64,000 bases of DNA, from contig JASJFT010000031.1 in the NCBI GenBank assembly GCA_030770425.1, forward strand, positions 248,001 through 312,000, read 5' to 3'. Below, one piece after another: positions 42,799-53,867 of this stretch. Position numbers and translations under genes: made by a program. The DNA comes from Darksidea phi (Eukaryota; Ascomycota; Dothideomycetes; Pleosporales; Lentitheciaceae). The notes under the pieces are model-generated. The model was given only the letters and a program-made list of their open reading frames with translations. It was not told the origin of the DNA and did no database searches. The stretch's first letter is position 1, and each line of letters starts with the position of its first letter.

Positions 42799-43689
42799 AC
42801 GCCATCTTCAGCTCTTCAATTTTGGCCGGGCGTGACCAGCATGACCGCTTTTTACACCTTTTAACTCCCTTGCACTTTCTTGTATATCTTGCATCTACAC
42901 CCGCTACATCTTCCAATGGCACTTGCGTATATGTCGGGATGTTCTCACGGAGTATGTTTTGTCTTCTCTCAACTTGGGGGCCATCAAAAACCGTTTGCGG
43001 CTGGATTATGATCGCGGTTCTGGACCATGGATTGGGCATCATTTGTTTGCGAGCGATAGCGTGCGGCATTGTCGTTTCCGTATGGGCTTTGCATTGGCGA
43101 AGGTGTGACGGAAGAGAGGGATGGTGATGGAATATATATACCTGGGGACTTGGTATTAATCCCATCTGTTGAAAGACACTATTGCATATCTACCTATCTA
43201 CTCTTTGTATATCTGAGCTGAGCTAGATTACCCAGAAGTGTTTGGAGCATAATCCTTCTCAGATGTCCGCGGGGTACACAACGGGGTTGGTCATCGTAAC
43301 CATCATCAGTGCCTGATAATGATACGCCTTGATTCCTTTCTTTCCGGTCCCGCAGTCCCTTAAACAGCACCGTCATGTTTCAATGAATGATCCTAAGGAA
43401 AGCAAAGGAAACACAGTCATACTGACGCCGTGCATCCTTTCCAAACAACACAACATGCGGGGAATCAAGTTCTATGTTTACTGACGAGCCATGACCAACA
43501 TGTCGCACTTCGCTTGATGTTTTCGTCTGCTCGAGAAGGAGTAGGATTATGTGCGCAGACCAGGATCTGCCTGAGCAACGTTCGTCCTCTCATAGGGATC
43601 GAGGGTCGTCTTTCCTGAGGCTCCCGCCTGGTGGGGCGAGGTCGCTTCATTCGAAGCCGATTGGCGGTGCTTCTACAGACGACTCGCTT

Positions 43690-44210
43690 TCTGCTGGACG
43701 GACTTACGCCAATACAGCATGCCCACCCATGCGCGGTTGAACCATAAATCGGGGTATATTTTGGAACGCTTGAAGAGCGCGTCCTCAGCTTCAAACGTCT
43801 CCCCGATGAGCCAGAACATGTCCAAGTACATAGCTCGATTTGGTCTCGCAGCTTGTCTTTCACCTCCGCCTCCTAGATTTTAAGCAACGTTATGCGGGAC
43901 GCAGCATTGTACCGCATAAGGACTTGGTAGGCCTTCGGTAGGGCCAGCTTGTGGTAAGATCGCGCTCGTATATGAACGACCATTACATGTTTGATACCGA
44001 CGTGTTCGAAGAAGAGTTTGGTCATAACCCGGTCCGCCACGCCGTAGTAGGGGGCTAAGGTTTTTACCCGAGAGAGTCAGGTTCTGGGTGTCCAGGCGGT
44101 GGTCTAAGCGCTCGTCTCGGGCCTGACCCTCGAATGGGACGGAGGGTATTGGTACATTTGTACCCGTAGCTTCGTGTATGGCGATGGTGTTTAAAGGTAT
44201 GAAGCCGGGA
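43690..44210 (-). pseudogene. Decayed unknown gene
   Basis: Read downward on the minus strand, at least three in-frame fragments follow each other with one- or two-base shifts and a stop between them: PIPSVPFEGQARDERLDHRL, then VADRVMTKLFFEHVGIKHVM and LALPKAYQVLMRYNAASRI, then YPDLWFNRAWVGMLYW. The residue composition is that of a folded protein, unlike chance frames. I do not recognise the family. Confidence 0.35.
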
Positions 44211-45329
44211 GACGCATTATGCGATATTCAAATTGGATTTTAGTACCTCGCTGATGAGAGGCATACTGAATTCTTTGTACACGTGTTCGGATAGAGAGAT
44301 GCGCTGTCTTCATGTTGATTTTAAAAGGCGCTCCCCAGGCCGACATAATTATGGTTAGGAAGTATTGGAAGGAGGACGAGGAGACGGCATAGTAGATTTC
44401 GTTTCAGGGGTTTAGTTGAATTTTAGAGAGGGTCGGTTTCTTATATGCTAAGAAAATGCGAGGTTTTTAGATAAGATTTTGTTGTTGTACGGAGAGTGAG
44501 TAATGGAGAGACCGGGACAGGCTCCACGCATGAGGCTTGGGACGTGGCTTGTGGACACGCAAACATGGCAGAGGCATATCGGGGTTTCTAGTAGCGAAGG
44601 CGGGTGAAAGGCCCCATAACAATGCACCGATTCGTTCTGAGCTGAGGGCAGGCAGGCTCGGCAACACATGAAATCTGACCACCGCTTTCTTAATTAGATT
44701 AAGCGCACAGTGTAGAGAAGAAACACCGCGACGCTTATTGACAGTTTTGAGAAGAGGACAAAACGTCAATCCAGGCACTAGGCCATTCTGCTCAATAGGG
44801 CCGGAGGGGTGGGAGGAAGAAGCGGCGTCATTTGTAGGGTTGGTTCCTTTTGGTATTGCTGTAGAGAGGTTCTTCTCTCGTACATCGAAAGACAGTAGGA
44901 TTTAAATGCAGTCATAGCATTCATGTAGGTAAGTTTAGAGTGGGTGACAATGTCTTCCACACATAGTACCACCAAGTGCTGTTTTGGAGACCGGGACCTT
45001 ATACATGCAAGTTCCGGCTTTTGGTTGGTAGGCTGAGGAATGAGCAGTTTACGCCAGCAGCCCCGTTTTCGTCTAGGTAGAAGTTGTACGGGAAGTCATG
45101 TGGCGGAATACTGGGGGGATTTTGTTTGAGCATTGGAGTTGGGGTAGATGGCGCGAGAAGCGGACGTATTGCTGGTCGGGGTAGCGTGTTTGGAGGGAAC
45201 TGACGGCATGTGAGCGGCTTCTCGAGTTTTCGAGTGAGTCGAGAAGGAGTTTGATTTCGGCATAGCTCATGTAACGAGAATTAATCCGTGTTTTCGGTGC
45301 GTGGAAGGGAGCATTCCCCGAACAGGAGG

Positions 45330-45938
45330 TCATTCGGGGCAGGCTATGACGTTTTTTATTTTTCGATATAGAGCGGAAAACCCCATAATTCCAGTTTTTC
45401 GATGGTTTTTAGTACTCGGGAAGTCGATAGTATGAACTTGCGCCACTTGGGATCTTTCCAAAGAAGCCAGGATCCAGTGGTGACCATGGTTGAAGCCTAG
45501 GGGCGCAGGGGCATGCGCCATGCCCCTTGAAAAATTCCGGCAAAGAGTGCAGAAACATGCCTAGAGTGAAGAACAACTTCTAGTCACGCGAAGCCTGGTT
45601 TTTAGGGCCAATACTTTGGCTTTTTTAGGACTTTTGAAAAAGAGAGGGGGGAAAGGGCGAGGCTCCATCGGGAGTATAGCACATGGGTTTTGGTTTCCAG
45701 GCACGGAAAACGAGTCCATGCAGGTTGTTGAACAGTCCTTCGGAATTTTCCCAGATCTTAGCTGAGGAGAGAGGGAGTTGAGAAGCTTGAAGAGAATTGA
45801 AGTTTCTTTGTAAGCTCTTCTGAAAGTTTGGGAGGCCATTAAAAGGGAGCGTTCCTGCTCCGAATGGACATGCAACCTTCGTCCAGCCCATGACTTGAGA
45901 TCCGCTGGGTTTTTGGTTAACGGCAGGCCAGGTTGCAC
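45330..45938 (-). pseudogene. Decayed unknown gene, possibly F-box-like
   Basis: One minus-strand frame reads through most of this span but holds a stop near 45561. Segments such as WILASLERSQVAQVHTIDFP and YRKIKNVIACPE recall the leucine-rich part of fungal F-box proteins, though the likeness is weak. A neighbouring frame (45625-45891) is also protein-like, which suggests frameshifts. Confidence 0.25.
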
Positions 45939-46499
45939 ATGGGTGTGTAGTGATGGCCTCTCAGATACCCGAACACAGACAAACAGTCATAACTCTCGCA
46001 GCCTTCTGTTTCGGAAACCCCGATTCCTAAGGAGTGGGTGGGGATCGATCAAATGGCCGGGGGGGTCATTAAGTAGTTAAAAAACTCGCACTTCTGAAAC
46101 CTCTAAAAGTAACACGGCATAGGCTTCCATAACTGCGATTCTTTCGCGTTGGCGGGCGCTCCCGAGACACATATTCCGAGCGAGTACCACTCTTAGTTGG
46201 CGATATACCATGGTAACAGAACGGAAAGAAACCTCAAACGTTCTAGTAGTTAAATTTCCATGAAATAAGTCGTTCTGTTCTATCGGAGAGAGGTCCGATC
46301 ACAGCGCGCGCCATGCCCGGTATTCCGATGCTGTTTCGGTCCGCAGAACCATGTGGGTGTCTCGACTCCAAGATTGTAAAAGGGAGCAGTCTTACGGGCG
46401 AAGAGAATCGTATGTAGATTGGAATACAGCCATGTATATAGCTGGACCCTATCGTACCCTTGACGGCCGACTTCCATCGGACTGAGACGATACCGGAGT

Positions 46500-47411
46500 T
46501 CATCGCTTTGTGGTCAAACTCAACGGCTTCGGTGATCGTGCGCAGCTGCGGTCGCGACCCCCAGCCATTGCTATCCACCATATACTGCTGTCGCGGTCCA
46601 TTACGGCTCGCGCACGAGTAAAAGCGTCATAGTAACGCTTGAGCTCTGCGCAAGTATTGACCGTATGCTTCAAGGTCGCCCCGGAGACATTAAAGTACGG
46701 GGTAAGCTTGTTGAAGGTCTGCCAGTCGTCCTTGCCCACCCCCTTATCTAGGAGCGGATTTCGCGCCGATGCTTTTATACCGCGAAGGGTCTGATCCTCG
46801 GTACTAAGAAGGTTAGGCTTAGTTGGAGCAGCACGAACTTCATCGTCCGACTCATTATTACTGGGCGGGAGCTCAGTCTGGATTGGGCCGATATTCCCTG
46901 GGATGACGATCTTGGTGGTAGAAGGACCCGCTCCAGGGCCCACGCCTGAACTAATAGGCTGGCCAGGAGCGGTGGATATATATGGAGATCCTTCGTAATC
47001 TATCCACTCGTCGAGGAGAGGGAACTCGGGATTTGGGGGTGTGGCTGCAAAAGAAGGAGACTGGCGGTCTGACTCTTCTTGATGGTTATCCATCATACGG
47101 ACTCCAATTGTGCTTGTCTTCGGTGCCTTTTCGTGCGTCGAGTGTAGAATTGCAGAAGACTGACAATGCTTGAAGAGCGGGGAAAAATTCGCGATGTCTT
47201 CAGCAGCTTGTGCCACAAGATGAGGCATGGTGATCCAAATATGAGGTTGGGGATGCGTAGACTCTGCAATACCGCGCCAGTCTTTCTTGTCGTGTAGCGT
47301 CTGCAAACTAAGCTTGTACTGAACACTTTTGTGGAAACAATGCTCCTCTCCCATAGTTGCGAGGTTGTGGTCCTTGGATTTTGGTACAGCTGAATCGTTA
47401 CCAGTCTGCAT
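46500..47411 (-). CDS. Hypothetical protein
   Basis: An open frame of 303 codons from an ATG at 47411. The N-terminal half is polar (MQTGNDSAVPKSKDHN), the middle is Pro/Gly/Ser-rich (ISSGVGPGAGPSTTKIV), and a more ordered stretch (DDWQTFNKLTPYFNVSGATL, then CAELKRYYDAFTRARAVMD) follows. From about residue 278 the reading may shift to another frame at 46243-46581 (DSNGWGSRPQLRTITEAVEF), so the gene could be spliced, longer, or broken. No domain was recognised. It sits in the gene-poor part of the window. Confidence 0.35.
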   Translation of the reverse strand: MQTGNDSAVPKSKDHNLATMGEEHCFHKSVQYKLSLQTLHDKKDWRGIAESTHPQPHIWITMPHLVAQAAEDIANFSPLFKHCQSSAILHSTHEKAPKTSTIGVRMMDNHQEESDRQSPSFAATPPNPEFPLLDEWIDYEGSPYISTAPGQPISSGVGPGAGPSTTKIVIPGNIGPIQTELPPSNNESDDEVRAAPTKPNLLSTEDQTLRGIKASARNPLLDKGVGKDDWQTFNKLTPYFNVSGATLKHTVNTCAELKRYYDAFTRARAVMDRDSSIWWIAMAGGRDRSCARSPKPLSLTTKR

Positions 47412-47496
47412 AACAAGGATGAGAAGGCTTTTGAGTTCGGTCGCTCATATTGGACTTCTGTGACTTTTTATTTTAATTTTAATTTTTGGATTGTGT

Positions 47497-48059
47497 TTAG
47501 AGGACGGCTCTCGGAGAAGCGAGTACGAATGGAGAGTATGTATAGGGGCGACGAGTGGCAAGATGTAGCCCACTCATAACACATAGCTGGAGACGTAACA
47601 TTTTCTGACCGAAGAGCAGCCAAGGAAACACTGCCAGGTAGCTGGTGTCTGGCGCATAGTCGTTTTCTACTTCTGTTCTCCGTCGTGCATGGCGCCAAAG
47701 ACTGGTCTTTAGCAATGGGTCCCAGACATGGACGGACCAGTTGCGGTTTCTGAAACCGAAAATATAATAAAACAAACCATCTACATCTTCCATCGAGTTT
47801 ACAGGAAGGGATTTTGGAGATAGAAGACAGTAGATGCTATTGGCGAAGTAAATTTGCAGAGTTGACCAAAACAATCGCGAGAACTTAGTGTGCTGATGGA
47901 TCGCGGCCACCGGGGATCTACTGCATCCCAAAAAGAGTTCTGCAAAGAACATAAAAGGGTCTCGAAACATACTCTAGCGCAAAAACTGATGCACCGCATA
48001 CATAATGGGGGTTGTTGATTGTCTATGAACTCCACAATTTTGCTCACATGTTTTAGCAT
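47497..48059 (-). pseudogene. Unknown protein fragment in two frames
   Basis: An ATG frame at 48059 (MLKHVSKIVEFIDNQQPPLC) and a second frame ending at 47497 (HTKFSRLFWSTLQIYFANSI, SMEDVDGLFYYIFGFRNRNW) both look coding but are not in phase. A frameshift or an unseen small intron near 47950 would join them. The content is aromatic- and Leu-rich; no family is known to me. Confidence 0.3.
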
Positions 48060-49109
48060 TAACTAAGTTTCAGTCGCTATTCTTGTGCGAAACTAAAAAG
48101 AAATAGAAGCGCTCAGAGGCACTCCAAAACCTAGTCTCATAGAGTGCAGCATGGCCGGTTTTGAGAAGAAGCCGGGCCACGTCAGATCGCTGCATGGCTA
48201 GAGAAACTGTCCGTTTTGGCCCACATGATTCCATCACTCGAATTTCTTGAACTCTTTGTGGATTGAGTGGACAATTGTGGCGTGCGAATAAGACGAATGT
48301 GGCGTTCTGTCGTGATGCTCGGGTGACATGTCGTAGAAAGGACTAATGCATCTTATCGCCCCGGGATTCAAGGTTGGCTGTCGCGGTAGTGAGTTGTGAG
48401 TCGCTCGCTTCATCCCCTGTCGCTTCCCAGGCGTATCCGCGGAGGTGGGACATCTTGATACACGATGTTTGACGGAACAATTGCTGAATTTCTTGGAAGG
48501 GTTGGCAAAGGAAAAAACGGGCAGGCTAAGCCAAATAGTGACAATTTGGCCAATGACGACCGGGGGATGAAGCAGTACCGCGATAGTACCAAGAGCGTCG
48601 CAATACCTTATCGCATAATCACACGCTGGGCATGTCTCGCACAGCGAATCGAGCCCATTCTCCTCACGCGGCACGCGGGCGGGTCGGTTCGGCTTGATTG
48701 AACCCCTCAAGATTTCTCAGCCCTCGTATGGCAGACGTCCTCCGAGCCTGCGGGCGAAAGGGCCCTGACCATGGCTGCATATTGTTCGTTCCGTCAAGAG
48801 CTGGTACTGTTCCAAGCAGGCAAATGCAACCGAATTTGGTGACATAGATAGGTGCGTCAAACGAGTATAAAGGAGGGGTGATGCAACGGGCCAAGTTTGG
48901 CATTGCGCCCACAGTTGTACCCTGTCAGCGGTTCCCATAAGACGGGTGCCGTGTTTGCTTGTTCGGATATCGAGCACATATTTTGCCTCCCTCCTCTTCC
49001 TCGTCCCTTCGATCATCATCACGATCCGAATCCTGGAGGCCAAAAGGAGAAGAAAACGGAGAAAAAGTGCAGGACACAAGAGAGCGTAGACTTACACGCT
49101 ATCCTCAAG
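48060..49109. other. Intergenic upstream of carbonic anhydrase
   Basis: No supported gene. Short frames occur on both strands. The last 200 bases should contain the promoter and leader of the carbonic anhydrase gene. Confidence 0.45.
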
Positions 49110-50055
49110 ATGAGCATCCTCGCAGGTACGTGCCAGATCTCCCGCGCTTGCACCGCCAGCACAAAGCACTCCAACAAAGGCGCAGACGATGCGGAATCGA
49201 CTTGGGGCGCGGCCATCAGAAGAATCGCACTGCAAGGGCATCGCAGCTTTATTATACTGCATCGGCACCTATCACGCCACCTCTCCACTGTAAACGCCCA
49301 GCCAAGCGCTTTCTGTCCAGGGATGAACCAGCTAACAGCAAACCTCACCTGATTCTTAGACCCCATTGATCGCATCGTCGCCGGTAACCGCATCTTCGCA
49401 CAGAAAACCGCCGAGAAAAACCCGAACGCCTTCGTCGAGCTTACAAAGGGCCAATGGCCAGAGGTCTTGTGGATAGGCTGCGCGGACAGCCGCGTCCCCG
49501 AGACGACCGTGTGTGATTGCGAGCCTGGCGACATCTTTGTGCACCGCAATATCGCAAATTGCGTGCATGCCGATGATATCAGCGCTAGCTCCGTCGTCGA
49601 GTATGCCGTCACGCATCTAAAGGTGAAGAAGGTGGTGGTTTGCGGGCATACTAAGTGTGGAGGCGCCAACGCAGCACTCAGTGATGCGGATCTCGGGACA
49701 ACCCTGAATACATGGCTGCACCCTCTGCGAGAGTAAGTATGACGTTCCGACGCACATGCCTTCGGTCCGCTGGTGTGAAGCTGCCCAGGCTAACTGGTCT
49801 GCTAGACTGCGCCGAAAACACAAGGCAGAGCTAGAGAAGCTTCCTCATGATGACGCCCGCGGTCTCCGTGTTGCGGAACTCAACGTCCACCAGTCCATCG
49901 ATGTGCTTAAGCACCATCCTGCTGTCAAGAGGGCCGTTGCCGATCGCGGCCTCTCCCTGCACGGCATGATCTACGATCTCGGCGCTGGCCAATTGCGCCT
50001 ATTGGAAGAGGCGGGCGGCAAGAAGAGCAATGGGTTGTGGAGTCCCAAAAATTAG
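49110..50055 (+). CDS. Beta-carbonic anhydrase
   Basis: Exons 49110-49125, 49360-49732 and 49806-50055 encode 212 aa. The enzyme interconverts CO2 and bicarbonate, supplying bicarbonate for carboxylation and for adenylyl-cyclase CO2 sensing in fungi. Zinc ligands Cys46 (IGCADSR), His102 and Cys105 (CGHTKCGG) are present, as is the Asp48-Arg50 catalytic dyad. The first exon supplies only MSILA plus one base, followed by a 234-nt intron, so a longer alternative N-terminus cannot be excluded. With no targeting signal the product is probably cytosolic. The C-terminal helix region (LRVAELNVHQSIDVLKHHP) is typical. Confidence 0.95.
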
Positions 50056-51184
50056 ATCGCACAATGACATGGGAAAGGCACTCTGAATATCGCTGGACTA
50101 GCGAAGGCGTTACTGGTATACGCTGACGGCAATTTTTCTCCAGCCCGGTGCCTAGAATATTGCGATATAACGCTTAGCGACACGTTTGGTTAGAAAATAC
50201 AGGCTATTAACACGATTGGCAAGCTTCTCTAATCCCGTGTGCATCAATTACTCTTTGCGCACGTTGAGTATAACGTGGCCGTGGTCGAGATCGTGTTGAG
50301 AATCAATTGTAAGCGCGGAGTTTGCGGACATCCGGGCCAGATGGCGGTCCACCCAGCGCCGGCGGACATTCAGCCTTGAGGCACGCTCTTTCGAAAATCT
50401 AATATCTAGTCTTCTCGTCGTCGAGCAAGCTCCCGAAGGGACCCCATTAACACCCACAACGCTACCCGTCGTCGCCCACCCCCTGTATAACCACTCTTCT
50501 CATCCAAAAGACCAACACCTCCCCATACAAGCTGCGATCGTTCTCAGGCTGCTAAACTACCTCCAAAAATAATGCCGTCTCCAATCCAACGACTCCGCCA
50601 GGAAGAGCTCCCTCAAGTACCCTCACAACAGCCCCGCAAGTTCTTCCTCGGCAGCACCGAACCAGCGTCGGCGACGGTGACAGGGTTAGCGCCGCTGTTG
50701 ACGCCTTTGCTACTCACGGCAGCTCTACCTGAAACATCCGTGGTGCGTTAAGGCAATGGTGGGATCAATGTTTCAGTTTCCGGGACGGTTTCCGGGGCAT
50801 TAATGGACACATGCACGGCGATATGCTGGCGTTGGCGGGCGTTGTTACGGTCTATTCAAGAGGGTGGGCATCATTTGTGTATCCTGGAGTATGATAATTT
50901 ATGCTAGGTTTTATGCTAGGTATCGTCTCGAGATTTCGTCAATCTACTGTTCCATTGCACGTTTGCTACACCCTCTTGCTTCTCGCCAGGGCTTCAAGAG
51001 CTCACTTGACACGGCACCTTAACATCACAAGAAGACACAAAGCAGCAAAAATTAACCCCCAAGGTATGGGGTCTTGCGTGTGATGATATGGAAATGCCAA
51101 CGTCTTTTAAATGTTTTTAACATTACCACAGCGCCTTACCATCACCATATTTAGAACCGAGACTTGGGCCTGATATTGAACGAG
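50056..51184. other. Intergenic region between carbonic anhydrase and WD40 genes
   Basis: About 1.1 kb between convergent genes. It contains one short clean reading frame at 50572-50751, listed separately; the remainder shows nothing distinctive. Confidence 0.45.
50572..50751 (+). CDS. Possible 59-residue small protein
   Basis: ATG to TAA without interruption, starting MPSPIQRLRQEELPQVPSQQ and ending with a hydrophobic LAPLLTPLLLTAALPETS stretch. The start context (AATAATGCC) is acceptable. It could be a small peptide, a remnant first exon, or chance. Nothing adjoining completes it into a larger gene. Confidence 0.25.
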   Translation: MPSPIQRLRQEELPQVPSQQPRKFFLGSTEPASATVTGLAPLLTPLLLTAALPETSVVR

Positions 51185-53194
51185 TTACCCCCTTCTGCCC
51201 CTCCCTCTGCCTCTGGATCTGCGTCCTCCGCCGCCTCGCCCACGACCTCTCTGCACATTTTCCTGCGGCTCTTGTCCTCGTATCCATCTCTCTCCATCCT
51301 CACTAGGGTCCTTCCACCTGTCATCCAATCCACGGTATCTTACAAAGTCCTTTCTTTCCTTGTTCTTCACTAATCCAGACCGTACGCCGTCTTGAACCAG
51401 TAGCTGCATACCCAATCCCTCTTCATTACCTTGCTCGTACATGCCTAAATTTAATACGTCATCGCACGGGTTGTAAGACTCCTTGATGTCGACATTGTTG
51501 GTGTCCGGAAACCGAGTGATGGCTTGCGAGAGGAGCCGGTCGGGGTATTCATCTGTGACCGAGAGAAAGGTAAGATTCTGCACGGCGCCTTCGAGTCCAG
51601 CGTAGATATTCGGCGATGTAGGCGACGGAATGGAGAGGCTATAGACCGGCGAATCCTCATGCGGGCGCCGCCTATTGGAGTGTTGGTATCCATTCTGAGG
51701 GGCAGGGTTGCGTGGATTGAGGAACAGATTCCAGCCGCCTGAGATTGGGGCCAGAGCAGTACGCGCATCGTGAACGACGGCGTTGTATGTGCAGTCCTGG
51801 CGTTTGGGCTGTGCTTTAGAGGCTACGGGAATGGTATGGTACGCATTTGATGCTGGAAAGCGTAGATCGAAAACCTTAAGCATGCTATGCTTTGAGCTGC
51901 CTACAACGAATCGCTCTAGTCCCTGACAAGCGAGCGAGTAGATGGCGGCATCGTTGGTGATGTCCCAGAAGAGCGACTCAAAGCCGCGCGGAGAGCGCAT
52001 GTCGTGCAGGCGGACGATGCCGTCGTAGCCTCCGGAGAGAAACAGCTCGCTTGTTTCTGAGCCACCGTGGGAGTTCGCCGGGAGGGGTAGGATGGGGTAA
52101 ACAGAAGTGCTGCTTGCCATACCCCAGTCAATCGCGGTTGTTCCTGCCCAGTATTTAGTGTCAAGGCTAAACTTGCGGAGTGGCTCGGAGAGGAAGCCGC
52201 TTGGCGTAACCTCGTAGACGTGAATAGGTTCATATGACGGACCGAGCCCGACAGCGACCTTATCGTTCGCTACGAAGTTGCAGGACCAGATTCGGCCTGC
52301 TCGCATTCCCGTGCCGATGGGTCTGACTTCGCTAAGAATATCGAGTGGAGCTTCGCTTTGATGGTCCTCGGTGATTTTGTAAAGCGCCAAAAATGAGTCG
52401 CCGAGAGTTGCGGCCATCAAAGGATCGTTCGCAGACGAGATCGATATCGAGCTGACTGCTCGCTTGCCGGTATCGTACGTTCTGCTCTCAGTTTTCTTTA
52501 GGATTGGACTTGCACTTAACAGGGACAGATGACCAAATGCAGTCCCTAAGGCGATGTGCTCGAACGTGTCGGCTCGCTGATGTGGCCGAAGCAGCTTTAA
52601 AGCTGTGATGTCATCTCGGCCTTCGATGCTCTGCGGAAGCTTGTACGTGTACCACCAGTTCTGATGCCGGAACTGGTCAAAAACATAGTCTTTCTCGGTC
52701 TCTTCTTGAGTCTCTCGACACTCTTGCCAGGCTTTTGTGGCCTTTGACCCCGTGTCCTTGATCCGCAATGCAATCTGAGTCCCGGCCGACCAAGCCAGCA
52801 CTTCTCTTCTATCCGTCCAAGCGCCATGGATCTCCTCATAACTATCAATGCTCGGCTGATAGCCCATCGTCTGGCCTGTCGGTCCTCTCCATCTCCCTCT
52901 CCCCCACGTGTTGAGACTCGTGTTTTCAAGACTGGGCTCTAGGTACCGCGCGACAAAGCCCTTGCGATCCCAATTGCTATATAGCGTGGTGAGTCCGTGT
53001 ACGGTGTTGCGAGCGTCCGAGTCCAAGCCGGCGAGGTGAAATCGCCCTTTGAGGAAAGCTTTCCATCCATCCAGCTTCGTGAAGTCGTTTAGGCGGTGAT
53101 TGCTGAGAGCAAGGCTGACGAGATCTTTTGGCCGTTCCAGGTGATTGGCCACGAGCGATAACAGCTCGTTGGGCAGCGTATTGAGTGCTGCCAT
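51185..53194 (-). CDS. F-box / WD40-like protein with Arg-Gly-rich tail
   Basis: A single exon of 669 aa. The start MAALNTLPNELLSLVANHLE with LVSLALSNHRLND is an F-box, which would recruit Skp1 of an SCF ubiquitin ligase. The centre carries WD-like beta-propeller repeats, clearest in ELFLSGGYDGIVRLHDMRSP and RFVVGSSKHSMLKVFDLRFP. The last 25 residues are almost only Arg and Gly (RGRGRGGGGRRSRGRGRGRR), an RGG-type segment that binds RNA or is Arg-methylated in other proteins, and is unusual in F-box proteins. The likely role is a substrate adaptor; targets are unknown. It is divergent from the G-alpha-like gene, with 673 bp between starts. Confidence 0.8.
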   Translation of the reverse strand: MAALNTLPNELLSLVANHLERPKDLVSLALSNHRLNDFTKLDGWKAFLKGRFHLAGLDSDARNTVHGLTTLYSNWDRKGFVARYLEPSLENTSLNTWGRGRWRGPTGQTMGYQPSIDSYEEIHGAWTDRREVLAWSAGTQIALRIKDTGSKATKAWQECRETQEETEKDYVFDQFRHQNWWYTYKLPQSIEGRDDITALKLLRPHQRADTFEHIALGTAFGHLSLLSASPILKKTESRTYDTGKRAVSSISISSANDPLMAATLGDSFLALYKITEDHQSEAPLDILSEVRPIGTGMRAGRIWSCNFVANDKVAVGLGPSYEPIHVYEVTPSGFLSEPLRKFSLDTKYWAGTTAIDWGMASSTSVYPILPLPANSHGGSETSELFLSGGYDGIVRLHDMRSPRGFESLFWDITNDAAIYSLACQGLERFVVGSSKHSMLKVFDLRFPASNAYHTIPVASKAQPKRQDCTYNAVVHDARTALAPISGGWNLFLNPRNPAPQNGYQHSNRRRPHEDSPVYSLSIPSPTSPNIYAGLEGAVQNLTFLSVTDEYPDRLLSQAITRFPDTNNVDIKESYNPCDDVLNLGMYEQGNEEGLGMQLLVQDGVRSGLVKNKERKDFVRYRGLDDRWKDPSEDGERWIRGQEPQENVQRGRGRGGGGRRSRGRGRGRRG

Positions 53195-53867
53195 CGTAAT
53201 CAGATGTTGGGGCAGCTCGGGTGATTTTCAGGAGATACCAAGTGCGATCATTGCAAATGGTCGTCTGTATACATAGCGGTTGCTGACTGGAGTACGAGCT
53301 GTACGGACTGTGACTCCGACATTATGACTGTGGCGACAGAAGTCTCCGTCACTGGTGCTGCTTCGCCTGTCGCTAGCGGCGCGCACAAGCCACCCGAGAA
53401 AGCGGCGGGCTTCTTTGATCGGCGGCTGGCAGTGACCTGCAAACACCATGCACTGAACCAGCACGAGCTACAGCACTCTGCCATGTTCTCTGCCCTGCAG
53501 CCCCCGCCAGCACTACGCTCGGATCAGCTCGGCACGTGATGCCCAAGCCAAACCGTGTCGAGTAGCGTCTGTGCGCCGGCTGATCAGACACGGGCCCTTC
53601 ACTTTCATCTCGGGGATACATCTCTCTTCCGCTCATCAGACGCTGAGATAGGTCCACGGACGCATCCAACACAGCCGTTGTATTGCCCAAGTAAAGGCCA
53701 AGCCCGAGAAGAGCTGCAGGCCGGGGATTTACTCCTCCACCCGGTCCACGCTGAGTCCCGCGGGCGCTAACCTACTTCCCGTAGCGGGGGGGGGCTATGC
53801 GCGACATTGTGGATCTACCGGCCGCGATACTCCCTCCACTCCTCGCGCAATACCGTCCGGCTTCGCC
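53195..53867. promoter_or_regulatory. Divergent promoter region
   Basis: Shared upstream region of the F-box/WD40 and G-alpha-like genes. A run of ten G near 53786-53795 lies about 75 bp before the G-alpha-like ATG. A CACGTG hexamer occurs near 53533. No coding frame is supported. Confidence 0.45.

Larger units (their letters stand above)
42799..46242. other. Gene-poor region with broken frames
   Basis: No intact gene. Minus-strand stretches that look like protein occur in changing frames: an IPLNTIAIHEATGTN segment near 44130-44200, LFFEHVGIKHVMVVHIRARS near 43960-44010, MYLDMFWLIGETFEAEDALF near 43770-43830, and segments at 45330-45938. They are separated by stops that no splicing I tried resolves. 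Confidence 0.5.
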
